Assembly (NCBI GenBank): GCA_934102215.1
Contig: CAKOSH010000009.1
Location: forward strand, 16,651 to 80,650
Direction of reading: 5' to 3'
DNA length: 64,000 bases
Source of the DNA: an uncultured Bacilli bacterium
GTDB taxonomy: Bacteria > Bacillota_I > Bacilli_A > RF39 > UBA660
Shown here: one piece after another, positions 7,044 through 16,750 of the stretch
How positions within the stretch are numbered: the first letter of the stretch is position 1
Layout of the letters: each line of letters starts with the position of its first letter
Translations under genes and position numbers: made by a program
Notes under the pieces: generated by a model
What the model was told of the DNA's origin: nothing
Databases searched by the model: none
What the model saw: only the letters and a program-made list of their open reading frames with translations

Positions 7044-8651
7044 ATGAAAGAGTACTTAATTATTTCAATTAACAATAATATACTTACATATGATTTTAGA
7101 AGTGTTGATGAATCTTTAAAAAAATATGTTAATAAAAATGAGTTTAATAATAATACTCTATATTTTTCTATGAAATATTATAGTAAGAACTATGAAAAAA
7201 TAATAAATTTAATAAAACAAAATTATAATAGTATAGATACTATGAATGTAAGATGTTTAGTTACATTTAGATATGTTGTTATAATGATGATAAGACTTAA
7301 AATGTCATTTTTGAAACTAGATTTTCCATCTACAATAGGTTTAAATGATTATGAATTATTTTTAACAGTTAATACATTGAAACAAATAGATTGTTATTTT
7401 ATGCCATCTTTTATAAAAGATAAATTTAAAGATAAAAATGTTATAGTAAACTTATATAATCATAATAAAGTAAGCGATAGATTTATGATATCACAAGATT
7501 CACTTGATTATGAAACATTATATTATAGGAAAATGTTAGAAATAAAAGAAGAATATCCAGGTATATTAGATGATATAAAAGAATTCTTAAGAATAAATTA
7601 TAATTTAAAATCTATACATATATATGTATTTTCTAAAGATTTAATAAATAATATTATAGAACTTGTTAAAAATGATGAATCAAGAAATATAATTGTATTC
7701 TTACATCAAGGAAAAGATAAAGGTAATTTTATTGTTAATAATTTTGCATGGTTAAAAGAATTAAATAAGAAATGTAAAAAAGATTATACATGTGAATTTA
7801 GAATACTTTATTCTAATGAATTTATACGTAATAACTTATTTAAACAGCTTACATTTAATAATTTAAAGCTTATGTCTATACTTGCAGTATATGTAAGTGT
7901 TGTATGTTTAGTTATATTTAAATCATATGAATATATTGAAAAGATGGCTATTGATGAAGTTAATCAAGAAATAATAAATAGTTCATTTGCATTACCTAAT
8001 AATGATACAGATAAAGAACTTACTAATGGTGGAGTAGAACTTGATCAAAAATTAGATGATAAACAAGTTAAAGATAAATATTCATTTGATAAAGTATTTT
8101 CTAATCTTAAAAAGATTAATAATGAAACAGTTGGTTATTTAGTAGTAAATGGTACTAATATAAATTATCCTTTAGTACAACATAGTGATAATAGTTATTA
8201 TTTAAAAAGAGATTTCTATAAGAAGAAAACTAGTATGGGATGGATATATTTAGATTATAGAAATGATATAGAGAATCTTAATGATAATAGTGTTATATAT
8301 GGACATAGTATGTTAAATGGAACTATGTTTGGTACATTATATAGAGTTCTTAATAATAGCTTTAGAAAGAATAGTGAAAATATGGTTATATCATTAGATA
8401 CACCAACTAAGTCATATAAATTTAAGATATTTGCTGCTTATAGAGTTGATTATACCACTGATTATTTAGTTAATAAATTTGATAGTAGGGAAGACTTTAA
8501 TGCATTTGTTAAATTAATAAGAGGCAGAAGTAGTTTTAAAACTAAAGATAAAGTAGAGTATGGGGATAAAATACTTACATTATCTACTTGTGCTGGTGGT
8601 GGTAATAGAAGAATGGTAGTACATGCTGTACTTATAAAGGATGGTGAATAA
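7044..8651 (+). CDS. Class B-like sortase with a long N-terminal cytoplasmic extension
   Basis: The C-terminal 200 residues form a sortase: VIYGHSM with catalytic His421, TLSTCAGG with Cys516 and RRMVVHA with Arg522/523; the order, the FDKVF/NYPLVQ region and the TLSTC motif fit class B. Residues 1-275 are a soluble, unrecognised domain (GRNYGK-type motifs absent), and a single membrane helix lies near 277-297, placing the extension inside and the catalytic domain outside. Typical SrtB is about 240 residues, so the extension is exceptional. It starts an operon with two small surface proteins and a giant Cys-rich protein; the first overlaps it by one base (TAATG). Likely role: anchoring or cross-linking neighbouring surface proteins. 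Confidence 0.85.
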   Translation: MKEYLIISINNNILTYDFRSVDESLKKYVNKNEFNNNTLYFSMKYYSKNYEKIINLIKQNYNSIDTMNVRCLVTFRYVVIMMIRLKMSFLKLDFPSTIGLNDYELFLTVNTLKQIDCYFMPSFIKDKFKDKNVIVNLYNHNKVSDRFMISQDSLDYETLYYRKMLEIKEEYPGILDDIKEFLRINYNLKSIHIYVFSKDLINNIIELVKNDESRNIIVFLHQGKDKGNFIVNNFAWLKELNKKCKKDYTCEFRILYSNEFIRNNLFKQLTFNNLKLMSILAVYVSVVCLVIFKSYEYIEKMAIDEVNQEIINSSFALPNNDTDKELTNGGVELDQKLDDKQVKDKYSFDKVFSNLKKINNETVGYLVVNGTNINYPLVQHSDNSYYLKRDFYKKKTSMGWIYLDYRNDIENLNDNSVIYGHSMLNGTMFGTLYRVLNNSFRKNSENMVISLDTPTKSYKFKIFAAYRVDYTTDYLVNKFDSREDFNAFVKLIRGRSSFKTKDKVEYGDKILTLSTCAGGGNRRMVVHAVLIKDGE

Positions 8652-9304
8652 TGAAAAAGAAAATATTTATTTTATTATTAGGTTCATTTTTGATGATTAG
8701 TAATATTAATGCTGAATGTAATACAAGTGAAAGAAATGAATTAAAGAGTTTAGCACAAGATATTACATATGAAAAATCTTATAGTATGAGTGATAAAGTA
8801 TTTACTATTAAATTTTATAATGTATTTCCAGGATTATTACTTAGAATAAATGGTTCAATTTATAGTGGAAATTCAAATGATAATTATAGTGTTGAATTAA
8901 CTAATTTAGTTGAAGGAACACGTGTGTCAGCTGATGTTCTTGAAACAATAGGTTGTGATGAAACATTAAATACGTTATTTATAACACTTCCATATTATAA
9001 TACATTTTATGGAACTCAAAAGTGTGAGAAATATGTTGGTAAATTAACACAATGTACATCACAATTCTTATCTTATGAACTTAGTGAATCAATATTGGAT
9101 TCAGCAATAGAATCTCTTGGTAATGAGATAAAGCCAGATATTCCAGATAAACCAGTTAAAAAAACATTTTTTCAAAAAGCATATGAAGTTACTAAAACAT
9201 TTCTAATGGATTGGGGAATTAGTATAGGTTTATTCATATTCTTTGGTGTTATAACTGCGATTATAGGAGAAAAAATATTTAGAAAGACTAAACATGGTAT
9301 TTAA
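8651..9304 (+). CDS. Small surface protein: signal peptide, ectodomain, C-terminal anchor helix
   Basis: 217 residues with an N-terminal signal sequence (to about 21, ending SNINA), a compact beta-rich ectodomain with four cysteines, a spacer PDIPDKPVKK, and a C-terminal membrane helix (about 188-206) followed by a basic tail RKTKHG. No LPxTG or NPQTN motif precedes the helix; instead KTFFQKAYEVTK does, closely matching TFFEKALEFLK in the next protein. It overlaps the sortase gene by one base, so it is translationally coupled and a plausible sortase partner, but the sorting signal is not canonical. Confidence 0.6.
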   Translation: MKKKIFILLLGSFLMISNINAECNTSERNELKSLAQDITYEKSYSMSDKVFTIKFYNVFPGLLLRINGSIYSGNSNDNYSVELTNLVEGTRVSADVLETIGCDETLNTLFITLPYYNTFYGTQKCEKYVGKLTQCTSQFLSYELSESILDSAIESLGNEIKPDIPDKPVKKTFFQKAYEVTKTFLMDWGISIGLFIFFGVITAIIGEKIFRKTKHGI

Positions 9305-9322
9305 ATATATCATGTTTTTAAA
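9290..9322 (+). terminator. Possible weak terminator over a stop codon
   Basis: AAACATG at 9290-9296 pairs with CATGTTT at 9311-9317, followed by a short T run. A promoter follows at 9330. Confidence 0.4.
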
Positions 9323-9329
9323 TATTTTA

Positions 9330-9358
9330 ATGACATTTTTTTTAAGTTATGTTATAAT
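9330..9358 (+). promoter_or_regulatory. Promoter of the 9384-14958 gene group
   Basis: ATGACA at 9330-9335, 17-base spacer with a T8 run, TATAAT at 9353-9358. Confidence 0.55.
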
Positions 9359-9383
9359 TTTTTTAGAATAAAGTAGGTGAGTT

Positions 9384-10070
9384 ATGAGGAAAGTTAAATT
9401 AATTTTGTTTAGTGCTCTTTGTTTATTCTTTTTAGTTTGCAATATTAATGCTAAATGTGAAGATGAAGGATTAAATAATTGGGCAATGAATGCTACTATT
9501 AAGTATGAAGAAGATAAGGGTTATATTGATAGTGAAGGTAATGTAGTACGTGAGAAAGAATATTTATATTTATTACATTTAGTTCCATATTATAAAGGTG
9601 GAAAAGTAATGGTAAGTGATAGTTATTCTGTTGTTCCATATAAAGTGGAATATGATAGTCTATATAAATCATATGCTTTAGGTTCATATGTACATTTAGA
9701 TGAAAAAGCTTATACATTTACATTATATGGTGATAGTGATTCTGCTTGTCCTAATGAAAAACTTAGAACTATAGAATATGTAGTACCAGCATATAATGTT
9801 TATTCGAGAACTAAATATTGTCTTGATAATCCTAATGAAAAAATATGTAAGACTAACGATAATAAAATGAGTGAGGTTAGTGATAAAGAATTCGTTAAAA
9901 TAGTTGATGGGAAAAAAGAAGAAGAAAGAATAAAGAATATGACATTCTTTGAAAAAGCATTAGAATTCTTAAAACATAATTGGTATTTTATAGTTATTCC
10001 TATTGTACTAGTTTCTGCTTTCTATGCTATTAAGATATATTTATATAAGAAGAAGGTGGATAAAGAATGA
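9384..10070 (+). CDS. Small surface protein, paralogue of its upstream neighbour
   Basis: 228 residues: signal sequence to about 23 (ending CNINA), an ectodomain with several cysteines and the pattern LHLVPYYKGGK / VVPYKVEYD, then TFFEKALEFLK, a C-terminal membrane helix (about 199-218) and a lysine-rich tail. Architecture and the TFFxKAxE element match the preceding protein (YNVYSRTKYC against YNTFYGTQKC), so they are distant paralogues. It has its own promoter and overlaps the following 1244-residue gene by four bases (ATGA), which ties their expression together. Confidence 0.6.
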   Translation: MRKVKLILFSALCLFFLVCNINAKCEDEGLNNWAMNATIKYEEDKGYIDSEGNVVREKEYLYLLHLVPYYKGGKVMVSDSYSVVPYKVEYDSLYKSYALGSYVHLDEKAYTFTLYGDSDSACPNEKLRTIEYVVPAYNVYSRTKYCLDNPNEKICKTNDNKMSEVSDKEFVKIVDGKKEEERIKNMTFFEKALEFLKHNWYFIVIPIVLVSAFYAIKIYLYKKKVDKE

Positions 10071-13000
10071 AAAATAAAAGATATATATCATTTATAATTA
10101 TTACTTTATTATTTGGATTTTTAGGACTTAGCTCTGTTTATGCAGTAACAGGTAGTGGTACTAAAAAGACTATTACTATAACGGGTACTAATCAACCATC
10201 TAATGATGTTAGTTTTTGTGGAGATTCTGCAAATGGTACAGGTAAGCCTGCTTATTTACCTACATATAAATATAATGCAAAGGATCCTAACTTTTCTAAT
10301 ATAAGTCAAACTTCATATTGTTTACAACGTGGACGTCCTGGTCCTGATGGAAAGACTTGGAGCTATGTAGCACTTGATAATTTTGATATTTCTACTTGTA
10401 AGAGTAGTAGTGATAATTATCAATGTGGACTTGCTGAAATTATGTGTCATACTATGGATATTAATGCTGGTAGTGATGGAAATTTTACTGCTAGTGAAAA
10501 TAGTAGATATTCATATTCATCTGTTGCTACTGCACTTCGTATGTGGGTAGCATATGATCACTCATCTATACATGATGGAGATGGTATAAGAGATAATACT
10601 AAAGATGGTGATTATTATTATTCTAATACTGATGTTTATGAAAAAAGCGCTAAATATTATTTAGATAATGGTGGAGAAATTAAACAGTGTCCTAAAAGTT
10701 GTAGTGCTGGTGATTCTAATTATGGTGTATTTTGTTATCAAAATGCATCAAGTGATGAACAAAAACATATTCAAGGAGCTATTGAACTTGTAAGTGCTGC
10801 TAAAAGTGGATTATCTTGTTTAGAAAATTTAACAAACACTATAACTGGACAATCTGGTGATGGTGAAGGTGGAAATGATGGTACTTTAGAAGGAAAAGTT
10901 AATCCTGGTAAACCTGGTATTAAAACTGATTATGAACCTAAAAGTAAAACAGTAGATGTTACAGTTAGATTTAATACAATAAAAGTTGGTTCAAAGACTT
11001 TAACTAAAGAAGAAGTTAAAAATGTTAAAGTTAAATGGTGTGATGCTGCTTCTGAGGGCTGCAATGTTGTTATGGAAGTGTTTGATTCTAAAGGACATCC
11101 ATTAAAAGTCGTTGGTGGTCAATTTCCTCACGATTGCCAAAAAAATTATTGTGAGGTCAAATACGAATATAGTCAATTATGTACTGAAAAGACAGAAACA
11201 ATAGAAGATCAATACATAACAGTAAAAGTGACAACTTATGTTGAAAAGAATAATTCAGGTGCTAGTGCACTAAATGCTTTAATTAAAAATTATGTTAAAG
11301 TAAATGGAGATGTTTCTCAACAATTTATTAACTTTGATATTCAAGGTTTAAATGATTTAAAAAATGGTAAACTTACTCAAGGTAGTGGTAACGAAAGTAC
11401 TGATGAAAAAACTGAAACAACAAAAACATCAGTATTCACTACTAAAAGTAGTGTAGTTTGTCCTTGCGATAGTGATAAAAGATGTGATGATTTTAAAATA
11501 AAAAATACATTACCTAAATATTGTACTGATTATGATAACTTTAATCATGGATTATATGATACATACGATGAAGGTGTACTTGAAGAACCTTATATGAACT
11601 GTATTATGAATGCTTGTAATGTTAGTCAACGTAATCAATATGATTTTAGTAAAGAATATGGTGTTAATACTGATGTATGTAGAGTATTCTGTCGTGAAGA
11701 AGTTGAATTCTATTTAGCAAATAAAACTAGAGTTTATGCTGGAATGCAATTTAAATATGAAATAGATAGATTATTAGATAAAAATGGTAAAAGAAAATTG
11801 AAAAATGGTAATTCATTAACATCTATGGTACTTCAAAAAAGGCAATGCGCTACTGAAATATATTATGATCATGTAAATCCATTATATAATTATGGTAATA
11901 CAGAAACATGGCAAACAAAATATAGAAATGCTTTAGAAGATCTTATGAAAAAATGGGATGAATGGAAAAAATGGGAATCATTACGTATTCAGGCACTAGA
12001 TAATTGCTTAAAACCTGTACCAGATGGTCATTACAGTGCACCTGGAACATGTGCTCAAAGTTCCGGAGGAACTTGTCCATCATGTTCATTAACAGGTACA
12101 AAAATTAAAGAAGTTAAATATTGGTATTCATGGCCAATTCCTAGAGGGCAAGCGGGGGGAAATAAATATCATAAATATGATTTAACTGATTACAAAGTTA
12201 AGACAGAAAGTGGTTCAAATGAAATAACCGCAAAATTAAAAGATTTAAAGATAGTATCAACAAGTCATCAATCTGGGTCACCTAATGAAATAAGCACTTG
12301 TGCTTATACTTGTTGTAATCAAAATGTAAAAGGGGAGTGTACTCAATCTGGAAGCAAGGTAAGTGGTACTTGTAAACAAGGCGAAAAGGGAAATGAGTGT
12401 GAGGTCGTTGATAACGAAGATAAATCACGTAAAGCATTCAGTGAATCACTTAATAATATTACACAGCTTGTCTATGATTTACAAAATTGTAATTTGTATA
12501 CACATAATACCGAATATGATAAAAAGAATGTTATTGATGTAAAATATAATAAATATCTTTACGAAGGAAAATATGGAAGTTATAGTGGCAAAATTAATTG
12601 GTCCATGGGAGAAGGTGTAACTACAAAAGATTATATTTTAACTCTTGCTAATTGTAAAAGTGAAAAAGATTGCATATCTTTAGATCTTGAATATGCTGAT
12701 GCTAAATATGGTGCAAAAACTACATTTGGTAAGGATGTAGAAATTATCAAACAAGATAATGATATAAAAGGTCAAGATCTTACAAAAGACCATTGGTGTG
12801 TAAATGCTGAAGATGGTGAAAAGAGTTCTGGTGATAATTATAATGCTTCTTGCTATCCGGGTCCAGGTGATTCTGATGTGGATTTAAATGGTGGTAATCA
12901 AAAAGGTGATCATACATGGCTTGGTTGTAAGAGCTATCAAGATAAAGTAGAATGTGAAACTGAAGAATTACAATGGCCAATTAATGATTTTGCTATATTT

Positions 13001-13801
13001 ACAGTTGTTAGTGAAGCTGATTTCTGGCAGCCTAAAAAATATGTTACTGAAGCTTATACTGGCAACGTGTATGAATCAAGTTCTGGTTATAGTTCCTCTT
13101 CTTCTGCTAGTTTGGGTGATTATGTATTCCCTGTAAGTATGGATAAAGAAAGTGGTGGAGCAACAGGTGCTTATGATGTAAAGCATAAATATAGCTATGT
13201 TGGTTCTGCTTTAAGTAAAGCTCAATTATTAAATGAAAAATATTATGAATTTACTTGTCAATACGAAGTATATAATATTACTAACTTATATGATTGTGAT
13301 ATTTCTACTGATTTAACCAATTGTAAAAATCAATGTTACGAAATAAGAGATGGAGTTCCAATTATTAGAGAAGCCGGTGGTAATCCTGATAGATGTGCAA
13401 CTTGGACTAATAGAAAAGAAGATTCTAAGGGCTATGGATTTATTTATAGGAATGTTGATTTAAATAAATTATTTCCTAGTCCTAGACCAATTGGCACTAA
13501 CTGGTTATCTCATGATGATGTTACTGAAGCTATTCAAGCTACTGCTGATGATATGTATGGTGATAATGAAAAATATCTTGAATATAGTTATATATTAACT
13601 AGTGATGCAATCAAAAAAATTAGAACTTATAATAAGGATAGAAATGGTGCTGGTGGCTATATTGACAACACTTTAATTGGATGCAATATAACTAATGATG
13701 GTTTCTATAATTGTAGAAGTTCTTTCCTAGATTTATTTAGAGATAATTCAAATAGTTTTGGAATTAAGGTTAATAAATCTGATGGACAGCAAGAAAATTA
13801 A
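10067..13801 (+). CDS. Giant secreted Cys-rich surface protein (1244 residues)
   Basis: A signal peptide (to about 26, ending SVYA) is followed by over 1200 residues with many cysteines, often in CxxC or paired arrangements (CPCDSDKRC, CPSCS, CNQNVKGEC), suggesting a disulfide-stabilised multi-domain ectodomain. Near the start, SYCLQ (Cys85) and VATALRMW (153-160) resemble the spacing of Cys-Gln thioester adhesin domains, but the usual Gln before the second motif is Thr here, so I do not assign one. The C-terminus has neither sorting motif nor membrane helix, so how it is retained is unclear. It is coupled to the preceding surface protein and followed by a C39-like gene. Closely related proteins are not known to me. 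Confidence 0.65.
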   Translation: MKNKRYISFIIITLLFGFLGLSSVYAVTGSGTKKTITITGTNQPSNDVSFCGDSANGTGKPAYLPTYKYNAKDPNFSNISQTSYCLQRGRPGPDGKTWSYVALDNFDISTCKSSSDNYQCGLAEIMCHTMDINAGSDGNFTASENSRYSYSSVATALRMWVAYDHSSIHDGDGIRDNTKDGDYYYSNTDVYEKSAKYYLDNGGEIKQCPKSCSAGDSNYGVFCYQNASSDEQKHIQGAIELVSAAKSGLSCLENLTNTITGQSGDGEGGNDGTLEGKVNPGKPGIKTDYEPKSKTVDVTVRFNTIKVGSKTLTKEEVKNVKVKWCDAASEGCNVVMEVFDSKGHPLKVVGGQFPHDCQKNYCEVKYEYSQLCTEKTETIEDQYITVKVTTYVEKNNSGASALNALIKNYVKVNGDVSQQFINFDIQGLNDLKNGKLTQGSGNESTDEKTETTKTSVFTTKSSVVCPCDSDKRCDDFKIKNTLPKYCTDYDNFNHGLYDTYDEGVLEEPYMNCIMNACNVSQRNQYDFSKEYGVNTDVCRVFCREEVEFYLANKTRVYAGMQFKYEIDRLLDKNGKRKLKNGNSLTSMVLQKRQCATEIYYDHVNPLYNYGNTETWQTKYRNALEDLMKKWDEWKKWESLRIQALDNCLKPVPDGHYSAPGTCAQSSGGTCPSCSLTGTKIKEVKYWYSWPIPRGQAGGNKYHKYDLTDYKVKTESGSNEITAKLKDLKIVSTSHQSGSPNEISTCAYTCCNQNVKGECTQSGSKVSGTCKQGEKGNECEVVDNEDKSRKAFSESLNNITQLVYDLQNCNLYTHNTEYDKKNVIDVKYNKYLYEGKYGSYSGKINWSMGEGVTTKDYILTLANCKSEKDCISLDLEYADAKYGAKTTFGKDVEIIKQDNDIKGQDLTKDHWCVNAEDGEKSSGDNYNASCYPGPGDSDVDLNGGNQKGDHTWLGCKSYQDKVECETEELQWPINDFAIFTVVSEADFWQPKKYVTEAYTGNVYESSSGYSSSSSASLGDYVFPVSMDKESGGATGAYDVKHKYSYVGSALSKAQLLNEKYYEFTCQYEVYNITNLYDCDISTDLTNCKNQCYEIRDGVPIIREAGGNPDRCATWTNRKEDSKGYGFIYRNVDLNKLFPSPRPIGTNWLSHDDVTEAIQATADDMYGDNEKYLEYSYILTSDAIKKIRTYNKDRNGAGGYIDNTLIGCNITNDGFYNCRSSFLDLFRDNSNSFGIKVNKSDGQQEN

Positions 13802-13821
13802 GAAAGGAGAATGATGATTAA

Positions 13822-14958
13822 ATGAAAGAATCTATTTGGGGATATATGATATTGGTCCTTGGAATAATCATAATTGTTATTCTTCTTTTGGTCCAAAGAA
13901 TTACAACAATTAATGAAGAAGATTTCTATTTGGGACGTGAAGTAATGGAGGCATCTATGATTGATGCGGTTGATTATGGAACATTTAGGAAGTCTGGAAA
14001 AATAGTAATGTCTAAAGAAAAGTTTGTAGAAGTATTTGTTCGTAGATTTGCTGAAAATATTACAAATAATAAAGATTATCAATTAGATTTTTATGATATA
14101 TATGAAGAGCCACCAAAAGCAACTGTTCGTGTTAGAACTGTTAGTGGTGATACAACATTAAATTCTGAAGTATTTGATATTAAACTTGACACATATATGC
14201 ATGGTATTTTAGAATCTGTTTATGGTATAGGATATGGTGCCAATCCTGAACCTACAACACCTGGTAAAGGATCTGGGGAGTCAGAAACTGGGGCATTGAC
14301 TCCATTTGAAGATGAAGATTATGATGAACCAGATGAAGAAACAAAAGAGGCACCAACATTATCATGTGTTTATCAGACTAATCCATCAAATGAAAATATT
14401 AAATTCGCTAATGGTGCTAATCTTCGAGATTATGGCTGCGGATATACTTCAATATCTATGATTGCAAATGCATTTAGTAATGGTAGAGATATTTCTCCTT
14501 CACAAGTTGCCAATGATATTTGGGATGGACCTAATCATAATTCAAGCACAATAGGTGATCAAAATAGTGAAATATGTAAAAATGGTGCTAGTACTACTAC
14601 GTGTGGTAGAGTTACAACTGGAACACTTACAAATAGTAAATTACTTGGCAAATATGGATTAAGTGGTACTAAATTATTTGATGAAAATGCTTCTGAAGCT
14701 GAAAAGAAAAAAGCTGTAAAAGATGCATTAAATCGTGGAGAATCTATTATATTAAGAATTCCTAACCATTATATTGCTATTTCAGGTACTCCTGATAATA
14801 TTCAATTATGTAATCCTTGGGCTGGAGAACAAAATGGTACTTATACAATAGATAGTTTATTTAGTAATGAGGCTATTAAAAATTGGCATGGTCATGGCAA
14901 TTGTAATGGTGGAGGTGAATGTGGTATCTGGTTTGGTGCTTCATATTCAAAAAAATAA
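13822..14958 (+). CDS. Membrane-anchored C39-like cysteine peptidase-family protein
   Basis: 378 residues: an N-terminal membrane helix (about 7-25) and TadE-like start, a stalk domain to 135, an acidic Pro/Glu linker (140-178), and a C39-like papain-fold domain. The Cys206 motif YGCGYTSISMIAN, His316 in NHYIAISG and the NPW motif at 331-333 form the expected triad (Cys-His-Asn/Asp). C39-like domains cut double-glycine leaders or act as bacteriocin/pilus-processing or surface enzymes. No linked peptide precursor is visible, so its substrate may be the giant Cys-rich protein just upstream or pilus components downstream. Confidence 0.65.
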   Translation: MKESIWGYMILVLGIIIIVILLLVQRITTINEEDFYLGREVMEASMIDAVDYGTFRKSGKIVMSKEKFVEVFVRRFAENITNNKDYQLDFYDIYEEPPKATVRVRTVSGDTTLNSEVFDIKLDTYMHGILESVYGIGYGANPEPTTPGKGSGESETGALTPFEDEDYDEPDEETKEAPTLSCVYQTNPSNENIKFANGANLRDYGCGYTSISMIANAFSNGRDISPSQVANDIWDGPNHNSSTIGDQNSEICKNGASTTTCGRVTTGTLTNSKLLGKYGLSGTKLFDENASEAEKKKAVKDALNRGESIILRIPNHYIAISGTPDNIQLCNPWAGEQNGTYTIDSLFSNEAIKNWHGHGNCNGGGECGIWFGASYSKK

Positions 14959-14964
14959 TTTATG

Positions 14965-14990
14965 AGAGATAATGAAAATTATCTCTTTTA
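14965..14990 (+). terminator. Strong terminator with GAAA tetraloop
   Basis: A 9-bp perfect stem (AGAGATAAT/ATTATCTCT) closed by GAAA, followed by TTTTATATTT. Confidence 0.8.
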
Positions 14991-15016
14991 TATTTCAAAT
15001 TTCTTTTAAAAGAGAG

Positions 15017-15046
15017 TTGAAATAAAATACATTATTGTGCTATAAT
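15017..15046 (+). promoter_or_regulatory. Promoter of the Tad-like pilus operon
   Basis: TTGAAA at 15017-15022, 18-base spacer, perfect TATAAT at 15041-15046; followed by a GGAGGG ribosome site before 15091. Confidence 0.65.
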
Positions 15047-15090
15047 TAATTAGAATAGATAGTACATGAAAACTATGGAGGGAAAAAAGA

Positions 15091-15924
15091 ATGGATAATA
15101 TAAAAGTTGCTCTTAAAAGATTTATTAAAAATAAAAATACTGTTACAATTATTGCTTTGCTTGGTTCACTTGCAATATTGTATTACGCATATAATTTAAG
15201 AATTAAAAAGGCTACAGAACCAATTAGTGTTCCTTATTCTATAAATAGATTAGATCCTAGAACATTGATTGCTAGTAAGGATGTTGGCATTAAGCAAGTG
15301 CCTGGTGGAATGGTTAATGGACGTGATGTTATAATTTCTTCTTCTATGATCATTGGAAAGTATGTTTCGGAGAAGGTTGAAATACCTGCTGGAAGTTTAT
15401 TTTATAATGAGACAATTGTTACTTGGGATCAATTGCCATCAAGTTTATTTGAAGATATTCCAGATGGTTATACAGTTGTTATATTACCAGTATCAATGGA
15501 AACTACTTATGGAAATTCAATATTTACTGGAAATTACATTGATTTATATTATTCTGGATATGATGATAATGAATTATTGATAGTTGGTAAATTTATAGAG
15601 AGTATTCGTGTTTTATCAGTAATTGATGGTGAAGGAAATAATATATTTGAAAAAACTAGAGATGTTGAAGCTCCTTCATATTTAATGTTTGCTGTACCAG
15701 AGGAATTGCATTTATTACTTCGTAAAGCAATTTATAAAAAAGTTAACTTATTCCCAGTTCCAAGAAATGCTGAATATTCTTTAAATCCAAAATCAACAAG
15801 AGTAAGTAGCAGTTATATTAAAGGATTGATTGAGAAGAGTACAGTAGATGTTACACTTGAAGATTTAAGCAAAAGTGAGCAAAACAATAATTTGGATAAT
15901 AATTCAAATGGAGGTGAAAAATAA
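15091..15924 (+). CDS. cpaB: CpaB/RcpC-like SAF-domain pilus assembly protein (copy 1)
   Basis: 277 residues: N-terminal membrane helix (about 20-36), then a SAF-type beta-clip domain (RTLIASKDVGIKQVPGGM, SSMIIGKYVSEKVEIPAGS) and an RcpC-like domain (PDGYTVVILPVSMETTYGNSIFTG). CpaB proteins help assemble Flp/Tad pili at the cell surface; in monoderms they sit outside the membrane. The gene overlaps the next, a paralogue, by one base. Carrying two CpaB-like genes in series is unusual and suggests a heteromer. Confidence 0.75.
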   Translation: MDNIKVALKRFIKNKNTVTIIALLGSLAILYYAYNLRIKKATEPISVPYSINRLDPRTLIASKDVGIKQVPGGMVNGRDVIISSSMIIGKYVSEKVEIPAGSLFYNETIVTWDQLPSSLFEDIPDGYTVVILPVSMETTYGNSIFTGNYIDLYYSGYDDNELLIVGKFIESIRVLSVIDGEGNNIFEKTRDVEAPSYLMFAVPEELHLLLRKAIYKKVNLFPVPRNAEYSLNPKSTRVSSSYIKGLIEKSTVDVTLEDLSKSEQNNNLDNNSNGGEK

Positions 15925-16721
15925 TGAAATCTTTAAAACAATTTTTTACCAATAAAACCGTTGTAACAATTGGACTTGGTATTGTGTGTGTTGTTATTTT
16001 ATATGTTGCTTATACTTATAGAGTTAATAAAGAAATAAATAAAGTAGACATTTATGTTGCTAAAGAAGATATTCCTGCTAGAACTGAAATAACAGATGAT
16101 ATGATTGAAAAAGTAAGTGTTGCATCTTCAATGCTAAGTAATAATGTTATTCGTGATTTAAATAATATTAAGGGAAAATATGTTAATTATAACACTTATA
16201 TTCCGGCTGGTAGTCCATTTTATTCAACTGCATTGGTTGAATGGAAACAAATGCCAGATTCAGCTTGGTCTAATATACCTACTGGTAATACAGTGTTTTC
16301 TTTACCGGTAAACGTTACTACTACATATGGTAACTCTATATTCCCTGATGATAAAATAGATTTATATTATGAAACTAAAAATAATAATGGTGAATATGTA
16401 TATGGAAAATTAATTGAAGGTATTACTATTCTTGCTGTTAAAGATGAGGATGGTAGTCATATATTTAAAAAGGGTTCTAATCAAAAAAATGCTAGTGCAT
16501 TGATATTTAGCGTTAGTGAAGAATATCATATTCTTTTAAGACAAGCGATGTATTTAGCTGGTACTTTAGTTCCTGTACCAAGAAATAAAAGCTATGATAA
16601 AACTACTAATATTTCTAGTAAGTATTTAAGAGAATTAATTGAAAGCAGGTGCCATCAAATCGTACCTGATGCTGTTGATGATCCAGATAGTGGGGATGAA
16701 AATATTAAAGTAAATGAATAG
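15924..16721 (+). CDS. CpaB/RcpC-like SAF-domain pilus assembly protein (copy 2)
   Basis: 265 residues with the same plan as the previous gene: membrane helix (about 15-32), SAF domain (YVAKEDIPARTEITDDMI, GKYVNYNTYIPAGS) and RcpC-like domain (NTVFSLPVNVTTTYGNSIFPDDKIDLYY, FSVSEEYHILLRQAMY). It keeps the more typical SAF motif of the two. Translationally coupled to copy 1 (TAATG overlap) and followed within 30 bases by cpaF. Confidence 0.75.
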   Translation: MKSLKQFFTNKTVVTIGLGIVCVVILYVAYTYRVNKEINKVDIYVAKEDIPARTEITDDMIEKVSVASSMLSNNVIRDLNNIKGKYVNYNTYIPAGSPFYSTALVEWKQMPDSAWSNIPTGNTVFSLPVNVTTTYGNSIFPDDKIDLYYETKNNNGEYVYGKLIEGITILAVKDEDGSHIFKKGSNQKNASALIFSVSEEYHILLRQAMYLAGTLVPVPRNKSYDKTTNISSKYLRELIESRCHQIVPDAVDDPDSGDENIKVNE

Positions 16722-16750
16722 AATTATATAATTTTTAGAAAGGATTAATA

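Noticed and set aside
12780..13136. Short open frames on both strands inside the giant secreted protein gene
   Set aside because: Shadows of the real frame, composed of His/Tyr/Leu runs, without ribosome sites.
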